This document shows, piece after piece, positions 48,042 to 57,171 of a stretch of 64,000 bases of DNA. The stretch's first letter is position 1. The number at the start of each line of letters is the position of its first letter. This DNA is from Gp13-AA77 sp036521995 (lineage in GTDB: Bacteria > Acidobacteriota > Terriglobia > UBA7540). The notes beneath the pieces were generated by a model. The model did no database searches. It worked only from the letters and a program-made list of their open reading frames with translations, and had not been told where the DNA came from. The position numbers and the translations under genes are program-made. The DNA is taken from the NCBI GenBank assembly GCA_036521995.1, contig DATDGR010000188.1:1-64000 (forward strand), given 5' to 3'.

Positions 48042-49466
48042 TCACTTCAGGATGACGTTGCCCAGGAAGCCACGATTCTCGCTGTTGGAATCGCGCACGT
48101 GGACGCTGACGCGGTAGGTGTCCGCTGGAAGCTTAACGGTTTTGTCGAGACGAACCACCTCACGCGGGTCGACCTGCTGAAGGGTCTCGGTACCGATGAC
48201 CTGGCCAATGGCGTTGTAGAACTGGGCCTCGAGCGTTCCGCGCTCGAACACACCGAAGATGCCGCGCAGCGTCACCTGGCTCCCTTCAACCGAGGCGGTG
48301 AGAGGCTCGCTGACGGCTCCAGCCCAAACGGCCTCATGCACTGGAATCGGGACGCTGGTCGGTGACCAGTAGACGGTGAATTCGTACTGCTCGCCGGGAT
48401 CGAGCCTGGCGAGAGGGCTCAGCACCTCGGATTCGAGAAAAAACGGTGTCTTCCTGCGATCGTCAGCCAGCGTCTGGTCGAAAGGTCCGCGGGACACGGT
48501 GCCTGGGCCGTCGTTCCAGGCTTCCACCGAGGCATGGTCGGGGTATTCGCGCTCCGGGAAAGAGTCGAAGTTCTCAACCAGACCGATGTTCTTCTGGCCG
48601 TTGACCACGGCCATCCAGCCAGCGCTCGAATCCACCCCGACCTTGCCAACGCGGTACAGGTAGTGAATCCGGAGCAATCGTCCGTTGTCTACCACGTCGT
48701 AACTGGGGTGACGGACGTCGCCATAGAGATTCGTGAAACCTCGCAGGTACGCGCTCTTCGAATTGATGGGCACATACATGTAAAGCTCGGGGTTGGGCTT
48801 CGAAGCGTCCTGCGAATCAGCGGCGTCGTTCTGGATCAGGTGCCAGATGCCCCATCGAATCTGCCGCCGGCTGACGTTTCGCATCACCTGCTCCACCTTG
48901 ACGCGCGTGGTCGCGGCGTAGACGTGGAAGGTGCGCTCGAACTGCACGCCGGTGCGTGGGTCGCGTGGGCTGCTCACGCGCACTGCGACTTCGGCCGGAG
49001 TCTCGGTGACGACTGCGAAATCGAACCTGCTGCCGTCGAGAATGTAGTACGGAATGCTGGGCCACTCGTCGTCGCTTGACCAGCCTTCGGGCGCCGGCCA
49101 CACCTTGTCTCCCCCGTAGTTGGCCCAGCCGGCCGACGGATTGTTCTGGCTCTCGGGCACCACCTTCCCGGCGAAGTCGGGGTTTACAAAGAAGAATTCC
49201 TTCTCGCCAAGCTGAAGCTGGATAGCGCGGCCGCCGATCTGCGGTGCGATGTAGAGACTGATGATGCCGTTGGTGAGACGATAGACGTCCCAACCTCGAT
49301 ACTGTGTCTTTTCGATCCTGGCTTGAGATTCGGCGGCAGGCGGAATCGCCGCCCCGCCGGCGGTTCCCGCCGCGCACCCAAGCAGGCACCAGCCAAGGCA
49401 CCAAATAAAGCAAAGGACCACCCGCTGGGCCCGTCGCGCTGCGGATGACAGCACCATGCTGGTCAC
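48042..49466 (-). CDS. DUF4380-like exported protein (mutarotase-like fold)
   Basis: A 474-residue protein whose N-terminus is a lipoprotein-like signal (lipobox near WCLLGC). DUF4380 is recognisable from NGIISLYIAPQIGGRAIQLQ, NPDFAGKVVPES, GWANYGGDKVWPAPEGW and WGIWHLIQND, an arrangement like galactose mutarotase-type carbohydrate-binding domains. The C-terminal ~110 residues form a beta domain (EQYEFTVYWSP ...). It is 17 bases after the xylulokinase-like gene, so likely operonic with it. A carbohydrate-binding or isomerising role is inferred from the fold and the neighbours. An alternative start lies three codons downstream. Confidence 0.78.
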   Translation of the reverse strand: MTSMVLSSAARRAQRVVLCFIWCLGWCLLGCAAGTAGGAAIPPAAESQARIEKTQYRGWDVYRLTNGIISLYIAPQIGGRAIQLQLGEKEFFFVNPDFAGKVVPESQNNPSAGWANYGGDKVWPAPEGWSSDDEWPSIPYYILDGSRFDFAVVTETPAEVAVRVSSPRDPRTGVQFERTFHVYAATTRVKVEQVMRNVSRRQIRWGIWHLIQNDAADSQDASKPNPELYMYVPINSKSAYLRGFTNLYGDVRHPSYDVVDNGRLLRIHYLYRVGKVGVDSSAGWMAVVNGQKNIGLVENFDSFPEREYPDHASVEAWNDGPGTVSRGPFDQTLADDRRKTPFFLESEVLSPLARLDPGEQYEFTVYWSPTSVPIPVHEAVWAGAVSEPLTASVEGSQVTLRGIFGVFERGTLEAQFYNAIGQVIGTETLQQVDPREVVRLDKTVKLPADTYRVSVHVRDSNSENRGFLGNVILK

Positions 49467-49483
49467 CTTACCCCTTCCGCCGA

Positions 49484-51025
49484 TCAGCTTGCCGACTCGG
49501 CAACCGCCGCGAGTTGGTGGGATAGCTTCCGCACGGCCGGATACAGTTGCCGGTACACCTGGTACTGTCGGTCATAAAGGCGGGCGTGTCCCGCATGAGG
49601 CAGCACCTGCTCGCGCACCTGGATGGCCTCGCGCGCCGCCTCTTCCACGGACGTGTACACTTCGCTCGAGACCCCGGCCAGCAACGCCGCGCCAAAGGCA
49701 GATCCCTCGGCTTCGCGAAGCGACACCACTTCGCGGCCGAAAATGTCGGCTTGGATCTGGCGCCATAGAAAACTCCGCGATCCGCCGCCCGAGGCGCGAA
49801 TCTCACGCACCGGAATCTTGAGTTCGTCGAAGATTTCGAGTGAATCGCGCAGGCTGAAAGCCACTCCTTCCAGAATCGACCGGATGAGGTGAGCGCGGGA
49901 GTGTCCGGCCGTGAGGCCGAACCACATGCCGCGCGCTTGCGGATCCAGGTGCGGGGTGCGCTCGCCCATCAGGTAGGGGAGGAACAGCAGCCCTGCCGAA
50001 CCCGGGGGAGCCTTCTCCGCCTCGCGCAGGATCAGCTCATAAGGATCGGCTCCCACGCGCCCGGCATACCAGGCCTCGCTCGCGCCCAGTTCGTCGCGAA
50101 ACCACCGCAGCGAGAGCCCTGCTCCCTGGGTCACACCCATCACGTGCCACTTGCCAGGCACCGCATGGCAGAACGTGTGGATGCGGCCTTGAGGGTCAAG
50201 CTTGGGCTCGTCCGTGTAACCGAAGATCACGCCCGAGGTCCCAAGCGTGGCTGAAGTCAGCCCCGGCAGGACGATCCCGTTGCCTACCGCGCTAGCGGCC
50301 TGGTCACCCGCGCCGGCCGCGACCGGCGTTCCGGCCTTCAGCCCCGTCAGGATGGCGGTATCGAGCGTAATGCGGCCCGTCACCTCAGTGGACTCATAAA
50401 CCGCCGGAAGCAGGCGCTCGTCAATCTCAAGCGCCGCCAGAACCTGCTTGGACCACCTGCGCCCGGCGACATCAAACAGCAACGTGCCTGAGGCGTCTGA
50501 GACATCGCTAGCGAACTCGCCGGTCAGGCGGAGCCGCAAATAGTCTTTCGGTAGCAGGACGTGGGCGGTGCGCCCGTAGATGGCAGGCTCGTGCTCTCGC
50601 ACCCACAGCAGCTTGGGCGCGCTGAAGCCGGTGAGAGCCGGGTTCAAAACCAGCCTGATCAGCCTTTCCGCGCCCACCTGCGACGTGATCCAGTCGCATT
50701 GCGACTGGCTCCGCTGATCGCACCAGATGAGGGCGGGCCGCAGCACCGCGCGGGCGCCATCCAGCAGCGCCACACCGTGCATCTGGCCGGACAGGCCGAC
50801 GGCTGCGATCTCGCTGCCCTTCAGCCCGGTTCCGTCGAGGGCCGAACGGATGGCAAGCACCGTCGCCTGCCACCAATCCTCAGGATCCTGCTCCGCCCAG
50901 CCCGGCCTCGGCATTCGCATGGGCTGATGGGCGCCCACGGCGGAGCCCATCACGTGCCCATCCGGACGAACGATCACGGCGCGCGTGCCGGTGGTGCCGA
51001 CGTCGATGCCCATCAAGTAAGGCAT
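49484..51025 (-). CDS. xylB: Xylulokinase-like FGGY carbohydrate kinase
   Basis: A 513-residue FGGY kinase. The N-terminal MGIDVGTTGTRAVIV is the ATP phosphate 1 motif. MHGVALLDGARAVLRPALIW and CDQRS follow the xylulokinase pattern. AAGAGDQAASAVGNGIV is the phosphate 2 motif and GGGSRSFLWRQIQADIFGR the adenosine motif with the FGGY C-terminal signature region. It phosphorylates a ketopentose such as D-xylulose; close FGGY kinases can act on other sugars. It lies between the Gfo/Idh/MocA gene and the DUF4380 gene in one minus-strand operon. Confidence 0.92.
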   Translation of the reverse strand: MPYLMGIDVGTTGTRAVIVRPDGHVMGSAVGAHQPMRMPRPGWAEQDPEDWWQATVLAIRSALDGTGLKGSEIAAVGLSGQMHGVALLDGARAVLRPALIWCDQRSQSQCDWITSQVGAERLIRLVLNPALTGFSAPKLLWVREHEPAIYGRTAHVLLPKDYLRLRLTGEFASDVSDASGTLLFDVAGRRWSKQVLAALEIDERLLPAVYESTEVTGRITLDTAILTGLKAGTPVAAGAGDQAASAVGNGIVLPGLTSATLGTSGVIFGYTDEPKLDPQGRIHTFCHAVPGKWHVMGVTQGAGLSLRWFRDELGASEAWYAGRVGADPYELILREAEKAPPGSAGLLFLPYLMGERTPHLDPQARGMWFGLTAGHSRAHLIRSILEGVAFSLRDSLEIFDELKIPVREIRASGGGSRSFLWRQIQADIFGREVVSLREAEGSAFGAALLAGVSSEVYTSVEEAAREAIQVREQVLPHAGHARLYDRQYQVYRQLYPAVRKLSHQLAAVAESAS

Positions 51026-51085
51026 AGATTTGAGCCAGGAGCCGGCTGACCCTGGCACCTAGCTCCTACCACCTAATCCCTGCTC

Positions 51086-52234
51086 CTACGGCTTCTCCCA
51101 TTTCCCCGACTTCGCCGATCGCTCCACGGCCTCGAGCACCGCCTGATTCTTCACCCCGTCGGTGAAATTCGGCGAAGGCAGGGTGTCTTTTTCGAGCGCC
51201 ACCAGGAAGTCGTGCACGGCGTGGACGAAAGTGTGCTCGTAGCCGATGATGTGACCGGGAGGCCACCAGGCGCCGACGTAAGGGTGCACTCCCTCGGTGA
51301 CGCTGATGTTTTTGAAGCCTTGTTCCTGCTGCGGGTCTTCGCGATCATAGAATTCAAGCTCGTCCATGCGCTCCAGGTTGAAGGCCACGCTGCCCTTGGT
51401 GCCGTAAATCTGGAAGGTGTTGTAGTTCTTCCGGCCGCCGCAGAAACGCGAGGACTCGAACACGCCCACGCTGCCGTTCGAGAAGCGGGCCAGGAAATTA
51501 GCGTCGTCGTCCACCGTGACCTTGCCCATGCCGGCGCCCGCCGACACGCGGCGCTGGCCCTTGTCTTCGCCCACCAGGGGCCGCTCCTTGATAAAGGTGG
51601 TCAATTGCCCGGTGACTGCAGTGAATTCGGCGTTCAAGTAACGAGCCAGGTCGATGGCGTGCGAGCCGATGTCGCCCAGCGCGCCGGCTCCGGTGAATTT
51701 CTTCTGCAGGCGCCAGACCAGAGGGAACTGGGGATCGATGATCCAATCCTGCAGGTAGGCGCCGTGATAGTGGCAGAGGGTTCCCAGGCGGCCTTCATCG
51801 ATCAGCTTGCGCACCAGGGCCACGGCCGGGATCTTGCGGTAGTTGTGCATCAGCATGTGCTTGATGCCGGCTTTCTCGACCGCCCGCAGCATCTCTTTGG
51901 CGTCGGCCAGGGTGTTGGCCAGCGGCTTTTCGCAGATGATGTGCTTGCCGGCGGCCGCGGCGGCCATCGCCTGCTGGTGATGCAGGTAGCCGGGCGTGGA
52001 GATATCGATCACGTCGATATCCGACCGCTCGATCACCGTGCGCCAGTCGGTCTCCACCTCTTCCCAGCCGAGCTGCCGCGCCGCGGCCTCGGCCGCCTTA
52101 CGGTCCCGCCCGCAGATCACCTTCATGCGGGGCGTGAACTTGCTGGGAAAGAAATGGCTGACCTGCCGGTAGGCGTTGGAGTGCGCTCTTCCCATGAACT
52201 TGTAACCGATGATTGCGACGTTGATGTCAGGCAT
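51086..52234 (-). CDS. Gfo/Idh/MocA family oxidoreductase
   Basis: A 382-residue NAD(P)-dependent sugar dehydrogenase-like protein. The N-terminal Rossmann fold INVAIIGYKFMGRAHSNAY is modified (GYKFMG instead of GxGxxG). The hallmark CEKPLA occurs near residue 99, and the substrate-site His is in GALGDIGSHAIDLARYL. Substrates are typically sugars or inositols. First gene of the operon driven by the promoter at 52314-52343. AGGTGA precedes the ATG. Role in pentose catabolism is inferred from xylB. Confidence 0.92.
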   Translation of the reverse strand: MPDINVAIIGYKFMGRAHSNAYRQVSHFFPSKFTPRMKVICGRDRKAAEAAARQLGWEEVETDWRTVIERSDIDVIDISTPGYLHHQQAMAAAAAGKHIICEKPLANTLADAKEMLRAVEKAGIKHMLMHNYRKIPAVALVRKLIDEGRLGTLCHYHGAYLQDWIIDPQFPLVWRLQKKFTGAGALGDIGSHAIDLARYLNAEFTAVTGQLTTFIKERPLVGEDKGQRRVSAGAGMGKVTVDDDANFLARFSNGSVGVFESSRFCGGRKNYNTFQIYGTKGSVAFNLERMDELEFYDREDPQQEQGFKNISVTEGVHPYVGAWWPPGHIIGYEHTFVHAVHDFLVALEKDTLPSPNFTDGVKNQAVLEAVERSAKSGKWEKP

Positions 52235-52248
52235 AAGGGGTCACCTCG

Positions 52249-52265
52249 TTGAGAGCGTTTGTCAA
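52249..52265 (+). promoter_or_regulatory. Candidate operator in the Gfo operon leader
   Basis: TTGAGAGCGTTTGTCAA is an imperfect inverted repeat (ends TTGA/TCAA, 5 of 8 pairs). It resembles LacI-family sites with a central CG, but is one base longer than the usual spacing. It lies 15-31 bases upstream of the start of the Gfo/Idh/MocA gene, where a sugar-responsive repressor could act. Confidence 0.3.
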
Positions 52266-52313
52266 AAGCGACGGTGCACGATCGCTTCCACAAGTGCTGG
52301 GCGTGCGCGGCCA

Positions 52314-52343
52314 TATATATCCTGCCGGGAATAAGAGTGTCAA
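52314..52343 (-). promoter_or_regulatory. Sigma70 promoter for the Gfo/xylB/DUF4380 operon
   Basis: On the minus strand TTGACA (52343-52338) is followed after 17 bases by ATATAT or, with 18 bases, TATATA. This is the best promoter match seen in the window. The transcript would start ~75 bases before the first start codon. Confidence 0.6.
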
Positions 52344-52547
52344 GGCGGTTGCGCAAACCCGCGTTTTTCGGGGTTAGACTATGGGGGCTTAGAGAGCCTG
52401 AACCGATGACGGGCAGAGGAGGGTCGGCCATGCGACTGAAACCGAAGTGGAATCGCGGAGCTTTCTGGCCACCTGGGCAGCCGCTTGGTCTTCATGGCCA
52501 AAGGCACAAATAATCCTTCAGAAAAAAGGTAACAGTTAATTGCTGCA

Positions 52548-53537
52548 ATGAAGGCGATTGTATACACAGAATACGGACCACCGGATGTGCTGGAGCTCAA
52601 GGAGGTAGCAACACCTACGCCGGCGGACGATGAGGTCCTCATAAAGCTTTACGCGGCATCCGTAAATCCACTGGACTGGCACCTCATGAGGGGCGCGCCG
52701 TACCTCCTTCGCATACAGGCCGGGCTGCGCAAGCCAAAGGACACACGACTCGGCGTTGACGTGGCCGGCCAGGTTGAAGCGGTCGGCAGGAACGTAACTC
52801 AGTTCAAATCAGGCGACCGGGTGTTCGGCGCGTGCCGTGGGGCCTTTGCCGAGTATGTGTGCGCCGTTGAAGATAAGTTGGCGCTGAAGCCAGCCGGCCT
52901 ATCGTTCGAGGATGCCGCAGCCGTACCTGTGGCGGCAATCACCGCCCTTCAAGGCCTTCGTGACCAGGGACGCATCCGGCGAGGCCACAAGGTTCTGGTT
53001 GATGGCGCGTCGGGTGGTGTGGGTACCTTTGCGGTCCAGATCGCCAAATCGTTCGGGGCTGAAATCACCGCCGTTTGCAGCACGAGGAATGTGGACACGG
53101 CGCGATCGATTGGCGCAGACCATGTGATTGATTACACTCAAGAAGATTTCACCGAGAGTGGGCAGCCTTACGATCTGATCATAGCTGCGAACGCCTATCA
53201 TTCGATTTTCGATTACCGGCGTGCGCTGAGTCAGGACGGAATTTATGTCATGGCCGGAGGTGGCGTGGTTCAAATGCTTCAAACCATGTTACTGGGGCCA
53301 TTACTTTCACGGGTTGGACGCAAGAAGATGTCGTTCTTTCTTGCGAAGATAAACCAGACGGATTTGGTTCTTCTGAAAGGTCTTCTTGAAGCCCGAAAAG
53401 TTGTACCGGTCATCGATCGACGTTATCCGTTAAGCGAGGTGGCTGAAGCTCTCCGTTATCTTGAAGAAGGACACGCGCGAGGGAAGGTCGTGATAACCGT
53501 TCAAACACAAGTAAAGCCGGCTTCCCGAATCGAGTGA
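52548..53537 (+). CDS. Zinc-independent NAD(P)-dependent alcohol dehydrogenase / quinone oxidoreductase
   Basis: A 329-residue MDR-superfamily protein. GPPDVLELKEVATPTPADDE opens the GroES-like half; no catalytic zinc cysteines or structural zinc cluster are seen. VDGASGGVGTFAVQIAKSFGAE is the nucleotide-binding motif. AADHVIDYTQEDFTE-type strands follow. It resembles the RTN4IP1/QOR group that reduces quinones or enones. Its base composition is less GC-rich in third positions than its neighbours, so it may be a later acquisition. Substrate unknown. Confidence 0.9.
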   Translation: MKAIVYTEYGPPDVLELKEVATPTPADDEVLIKLYAASVNPLDWHLMRGAPYLLRIQAGLRKPKDTRLGVDVAGQVEAVGRNVTQFKSGDRVFGACRGAFAEYVCAVEDKLALKPAGLSFEDAAAVPVAAITALQGLRDQGRIRRGHKVLVDGASGGVGTFAVQIAKSFGAEITAVCSTRNVDTARSIGADHVIDYTQEDFTESGQPYDLIIAANAYHSIFDYRRALSQDGIYVMAGGGVVQMLQTMLLGPLLSRVGRKKMSFFLAKINQTDLVLLKGLLEARKVVPVIDRRYPLSEVAEALRYLEEGHARGKVVITVQTQVKPASRIE

Positions 53538-54486
53538 ATTGCCGTTGAAAGCAAAGGCATCTCTCGCCGGAGGCGCCAAGACGCGGACGTCGTAGGCCGT
53601 GCGGTTTGACCCGACAGTCTCCGTGGCGCAAGCGCGTCAGGCTGCCATTGCTACTTGACACACTTCCATTACTCATGATACATAAACCCATGAAGAAACG
53701 AAGATGGCCGAGCCAGGACGCTCGCGTGGGCTGCTCAGTTCTGACTTACGCGGACCCTCGCAGGCTTCTTAGCAATCTGTCTGGTCGACTGCTAGGTGCT
53801 CAATTTCATAGGTTCGGTTGCGTATTTCACGGCTGGCAAACGAGGCCCGTTAGGGCCGACATCATTTGGCCCACAGCGAAAGCCTTGGGATCGAGGAGCG
53901 TCGATAGATGCTACCCTGTCCGGTTACGTAACATCATCCCTGAGGCGGGCAGAATGACGTTCAAAGCCAGTATGTCGAGGATACTAAGGGAGTTACTAAT
54001 ATGTCTCTCGGGCCGGCAACCGTCCAGGATCTCCGGCGACAATCGCGAGGCTGTCCTTAACGAGACTGGAAAATCTCGATGACGTTCAAAGCCACGATGT
54101 GTAACGAAACAAAGGTGGTTACAAATATGTCTCTGAGCCCCAACCGCGCCTCGTCGTCCAGAAACCCGGGGAGGTTACACGTTACAGGTAACCGTCCGCA
54201 GCGAAGGCGCGGCGTGTCAAGGCATTTGGGAAGAATGCAACCCTAACCCTAAGCCCATTGACGGCGGCCGGACTGCGATGTTATAAAGGCCAATCTTGCG
54301 GCTTGTTACGCGCGCCTTCGAGGGGACCCTCGTCAAGACCCACACCTGGCCGGCAACTGCACTCTTGCAGCCTGGCTGTTGACTGGAAGCCCGGGGAGCC
54401 GAATCGGATACGGCACACTCGCGCCGCGGAACAGCCGCGCGGCCCGGAGCGGTCCACGCTCGAATGGCGGATGAGAAAGGATAACG
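53538..54486. other. 949-base intergenic region with a short tandem duplication
   Basis: No gene is supported. A 158-codon plus frame (53606-54082) reads through a repeat and has an arginine-rich composition without structure. Two copies of a ~61-base repeat lie inside. The right end contains AGAAAGGA, the ribosome site for the pyrophosphatase gene. Confidence 0.6.
53954..54139. repeat. Two ~61-base direct repeats, 125 bases apart
   Basis: Copies at 53954-54014 and 54079-54139 both begin ATGACGTTCAAAGCCA and contain ATATGTCTCT near the end. Identity is high at both ends and low in the middle. Confidence 0.65.
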
Positions 54487-57051
54487 ATGAATTACGACTT
54501 GGCCAGGGCTTTGCCCACGATCCTTCTTGGAATCAGCCTGTTGTGGCTGCTGTTGGCGCCGTCGATGGCGGCCTTGCGAGCCCAGTGGACGTTGCTCATG
54601 AGCACCTGGTGCAGGGGACACCGGATCGCCAGGATTGCCCTCACCGGGGCTGCCCTGACGTTGTTCGGAGCCACTTCAGCTCTCGCCCAGCAGCCCGGAG
54701 CCGAAGCGGAAGCCGGCGAAGCCAGTCTGAAGGTTCCTGACCTCTCGCAGGCCCAGTTTCTCGGCGTCGACGGGCACAAGCTGCTCCTCATCGGGATCGT
54801 GTTCTGCGTCTTGGGACTGCTCTTTGGGCTGGTGATTTACAGCCGGCTGAAGAACATGCCCGTCCACCAGTCGATGAGGGAGATGTCCCAACTGATTTGG
54901 GAAACCTGCAAGACGTACCTGGTGACGCAGGGCAAGTTCCTGATGCTGCTCTGGATCTTCATCGCCGCCATTATTCTGCTGTACTTTGGCGTGCTGCTTC
55001 ACTATGAGGCCACGCGGGTGATCGTTATCCTGCTGTTCAGCGTGGTGGGGATTTGCGGCAGCTATGGAGTGGCTTGGTTCGGTATCCGGGTGAACACTTT
55101 CGCGAACTCCCGCACGGCCTTCGCCAGCCTTCGGGGCAAGCCGTTCCCGGTCTACCAGATTCCTATTGAGGCGGGCATGAGTGTGGGCATGATGCTGATC
55201 AGCGTCGAGCTCCTGATGATGCTGATTATCCTGCTTTTCATTCCGGGCGATTATGCCGGCCCATGCTTCATCGGATTCGCCATCGGCGAGTCGCTGGGTG
55301 CGGCCGCGCTCCGCATCGCGGGCGGCATTTTCACCAAGATCGCCGATATCGGCTCCGACCTGATGAAGATCGTCTTCAAGATCAAAGAGGACGACGCGCG
55401 CAATCCGGGCGTGATCGCGGACTGCACTGGCGACAACGCCGGCGATTCGGTAGGACCCAGTGCCGACGGCTTTGAAACCTACGGCGTGACGGGCGTGGCG
55501 CTCATCACCTTCATTTTGCTGGGCGTGAGCAACCCCATGGTGCAGGTGCAATTGCTGGTTTGGATCTTCGTCATTCGCGTCATCATGCTGATTGCCGCTG
55601 CGGCGGCCTACTTCATCAACAGCGTCATCGCCAAGGCGCGGTTCGGCAACGTCGACAAGATGAACTTCGAGGCGCCGCTGACCTCGCTGGTCTGGATCAC
55701 TTCGCTGGTGTCGATCGGCCTCACCTACCTGGTCTCCTCGATGATCATCCCCGACCTGGGCGGCGATACCACCCTGTGGTGGAAGCTCTCGACCATTGTC
55801 TCCTGCGGGACGCTGGCCGGCGCCCTTATCCCGGAACTGGTGAAGGTCTTTACCTCCACGGAATCCCGGCACGTCAAGGAAGTGGTGGCTTCGGCCAAGG
55901 AAGGCGGGGCGTCGCTGGACATCCTGTCCGGCTTCGTCGCCGGGAACTTCTCCGCCTATTACCTGGGATTGACCATGGTTTCGCTGATGGCGATCGGGTC
56001 CTGGGTCAGCTTGAACGGCGGCCTGGGCAGCATCATGCTGGCCGCCCCTGTTTTCGCTTTTGGCCTGGTGGCTTTCGGCTTCCTAGGCATGGGTCCGGTG
56101 ACGATCGCGGTGGACTCCTACGGGCCCGTGACCGACAATGCGCAGTCGATTTACGAGCTTTCGCTGATCGAACAGGTGCCGAACGTCCAGCAGGAATTGA
56201 AGAGAGACTTCAACCTGGACAACGTCAATTTCGAACACGCCAAAGAGATGCTGGAGGCCAACGACGGAGCCGGCAACACATTTAAGGCGACCGCCAAGCC
56301 GGTATTGATCGGCACCGCGGTGGTGGGCGCCACCACCATGATCTTCTCGATCATCATGTTGCTCACCCACGGCCTTACCCAGGACGTGCCTAAGCTATCG
56401 CTGCTGCACGCGCCTTTTGTGCTGGGCCTGATCTCAGGGGGTGCGATCATCTACTGGTTCACGGGAGCTTCGGCCCAGGCCGTGACCACCGGCGCCTATC
56501 GGGCGGTGGAGTTTATCAAAGCGCATATCGACCTGGAGAATACGGAGAAAGCCTCGGTGGCTGACAGTAAGAAGGTCGTTCAAATCTGCACGCAGTACGC
56601 GCAGAAGGGCATGCTGAACATCTTTATTGCGGTGTTCTTCGCCACCTTGACTTTCGCTTTCATCGAACCGTTCTTCTTTATCGGTTACCTGATTTCGATT
56701 GCCACCTTCGGCCTTTACCAGGCCATCTTCATGGCGAACGCCGGCGGAGCCTGGGACAACGCCAAGAAGATTGTGGAGGTGGAGCTGAAGCAGAAGGGTA
56801 CTGCTTTGCACGACGCCACCGTGGTCGGCGACACGGTGGGCGACCCTTTCAAAGATACGTCTTCCGTGGCCTTGAACCCGATCATCAAGTTCACCACGCT
56901 CTTCGGCTTGCTGGCGGTGGAGCTGGCCGTGAGACTGACCGCCACCAGCGGCAGTGGCTTGACGCACGCCCTGGCGGTGGCGTTCTTCGCAGTGTCGTTT
57001 ACCTTTGTTTACCGCTCCTTTTACGGGATGCGGATCCGGTCCGGAGCGTAG
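54487..57051 (+). CDS. hppA: Membrane-bound proton (or sodium) pyrophosphatase, divergent type
   Basis: An 854-residue integral membrane pump of about 16 helices that hydrolyses PPi to drive ion export. Motifs present: EDDARNPGVIADCTGDNAGD (301-320), DSYGPVTDNAQSIYE (canonical DxYGPIADNAGGIAE), GNTFKATAKP (canonical GNTTxA) and VGDTVGDPFKDTSS. The DX7KXE motif is altered: DIGSDLMKIVFKIKEDD is one residue shorter than the canonical run and lacks the KxE pair. The K in GNTFK suggests potassium independence (inference from known PPases). It has ~80 more N-terminal residues than typical. Likely the divergent PPase subgroup. Confidence 0.92.
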   Translation: MNYDLARALPTILLGISLLWLLLAPSMAALRAQWTLLMSTWCRGHRIARIALTGAALTLFGATSALAQQPGAEAEAGEASLKVPDLSQAQFLGVDGHKLLLIGIVFCVLGLLFGLVIYSRLKNMPVHQSMREMSQLIWETCKTYLVTQGKFLMLLWIFIAAIILLYFGVLLHYEATRVIVILLFSVVGICGSYGVAWFGIRVNTFANSRTAFASLRGKPFPVYQIPIEAGMSVGMMLISVELLMMLIILLFIPGDYAGPCFIGFAIGESLGAAALRIAGGIFTKIADIGSDLMKIVFKIKEDDARNPGVIADCTGDNAGDSVGPSADGFETYGVTGVALITFILLGVSNPMVQVQLLVWIFVIRVIMLIAAAAAYFINSVIAKARFGNVDKMNFEAPLTSLVWITSLVSIGLTYLVSSMIIPDLGGDTTLWWKLSTIVSCGTLAGALIPELVKVFTSTESRHVKEVVASAKEGGASLDILSGFVAGNFSAYYLGLTMVSLMAIGSWVSLNGGLGSIMLAAPVFAFGLVAFGFLGMGPVTIAVDSYGPVTDNAQSIYELSLIEQVPNVQQELKRDFNLDNVNFEHAKEMLEANDGAGNTFKATAKPVLIGTAVVGATTMIFSIIMLLTHGLTQDVPKLSLLHAPFVLGLISGGAIIYWFTGASAQAVTTGAYRAVEFIKAHIDLENTEKASVADSKKVVQICTQYAQKGMLNIFIAVFFATLTFAFIEPFFFIGYLISIATFGLYQAIFMANAGGAWDNAKKIVEVELKQKGTALHDATVVGDTVGDPFKDTSSVALNPIIKFTTLFGLLAVELAVRLTATSGSGLTHALAVAFFAVSFTFVYRSFYGMRIRSGA

Positions 57052-57171
57052 CTTTGCTGAGGGATTTACGCACTCCCCAACGATGGGTGACCGGTTGACG
57101 AGGCTAGATTGAGAGCCTCTGGCACACGTTGAGGAAAGCCTCTATGGGGCGGCGAACTTCATCGATGCACC

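Larger units (their letters stand above)
52235..52547. other. 313-base intergenic region
   Basis: The divergent gap between the sugar operon and the zinc-free dehydrogenase gene holds the promoter and operator listed separately on its left half. The right half (52350-52547) shows no gene and no repeat; the CAGAAAAAAGG just before the dehydrogenase is its ribosome site region. Confidence 0.5.

Noticed and set aside
54676..55872. 398-codon minus-strand frame opposite hppA
   Set aside because: Rich in D, H, Q and N from reading hydrophobic codons backward; no domain.
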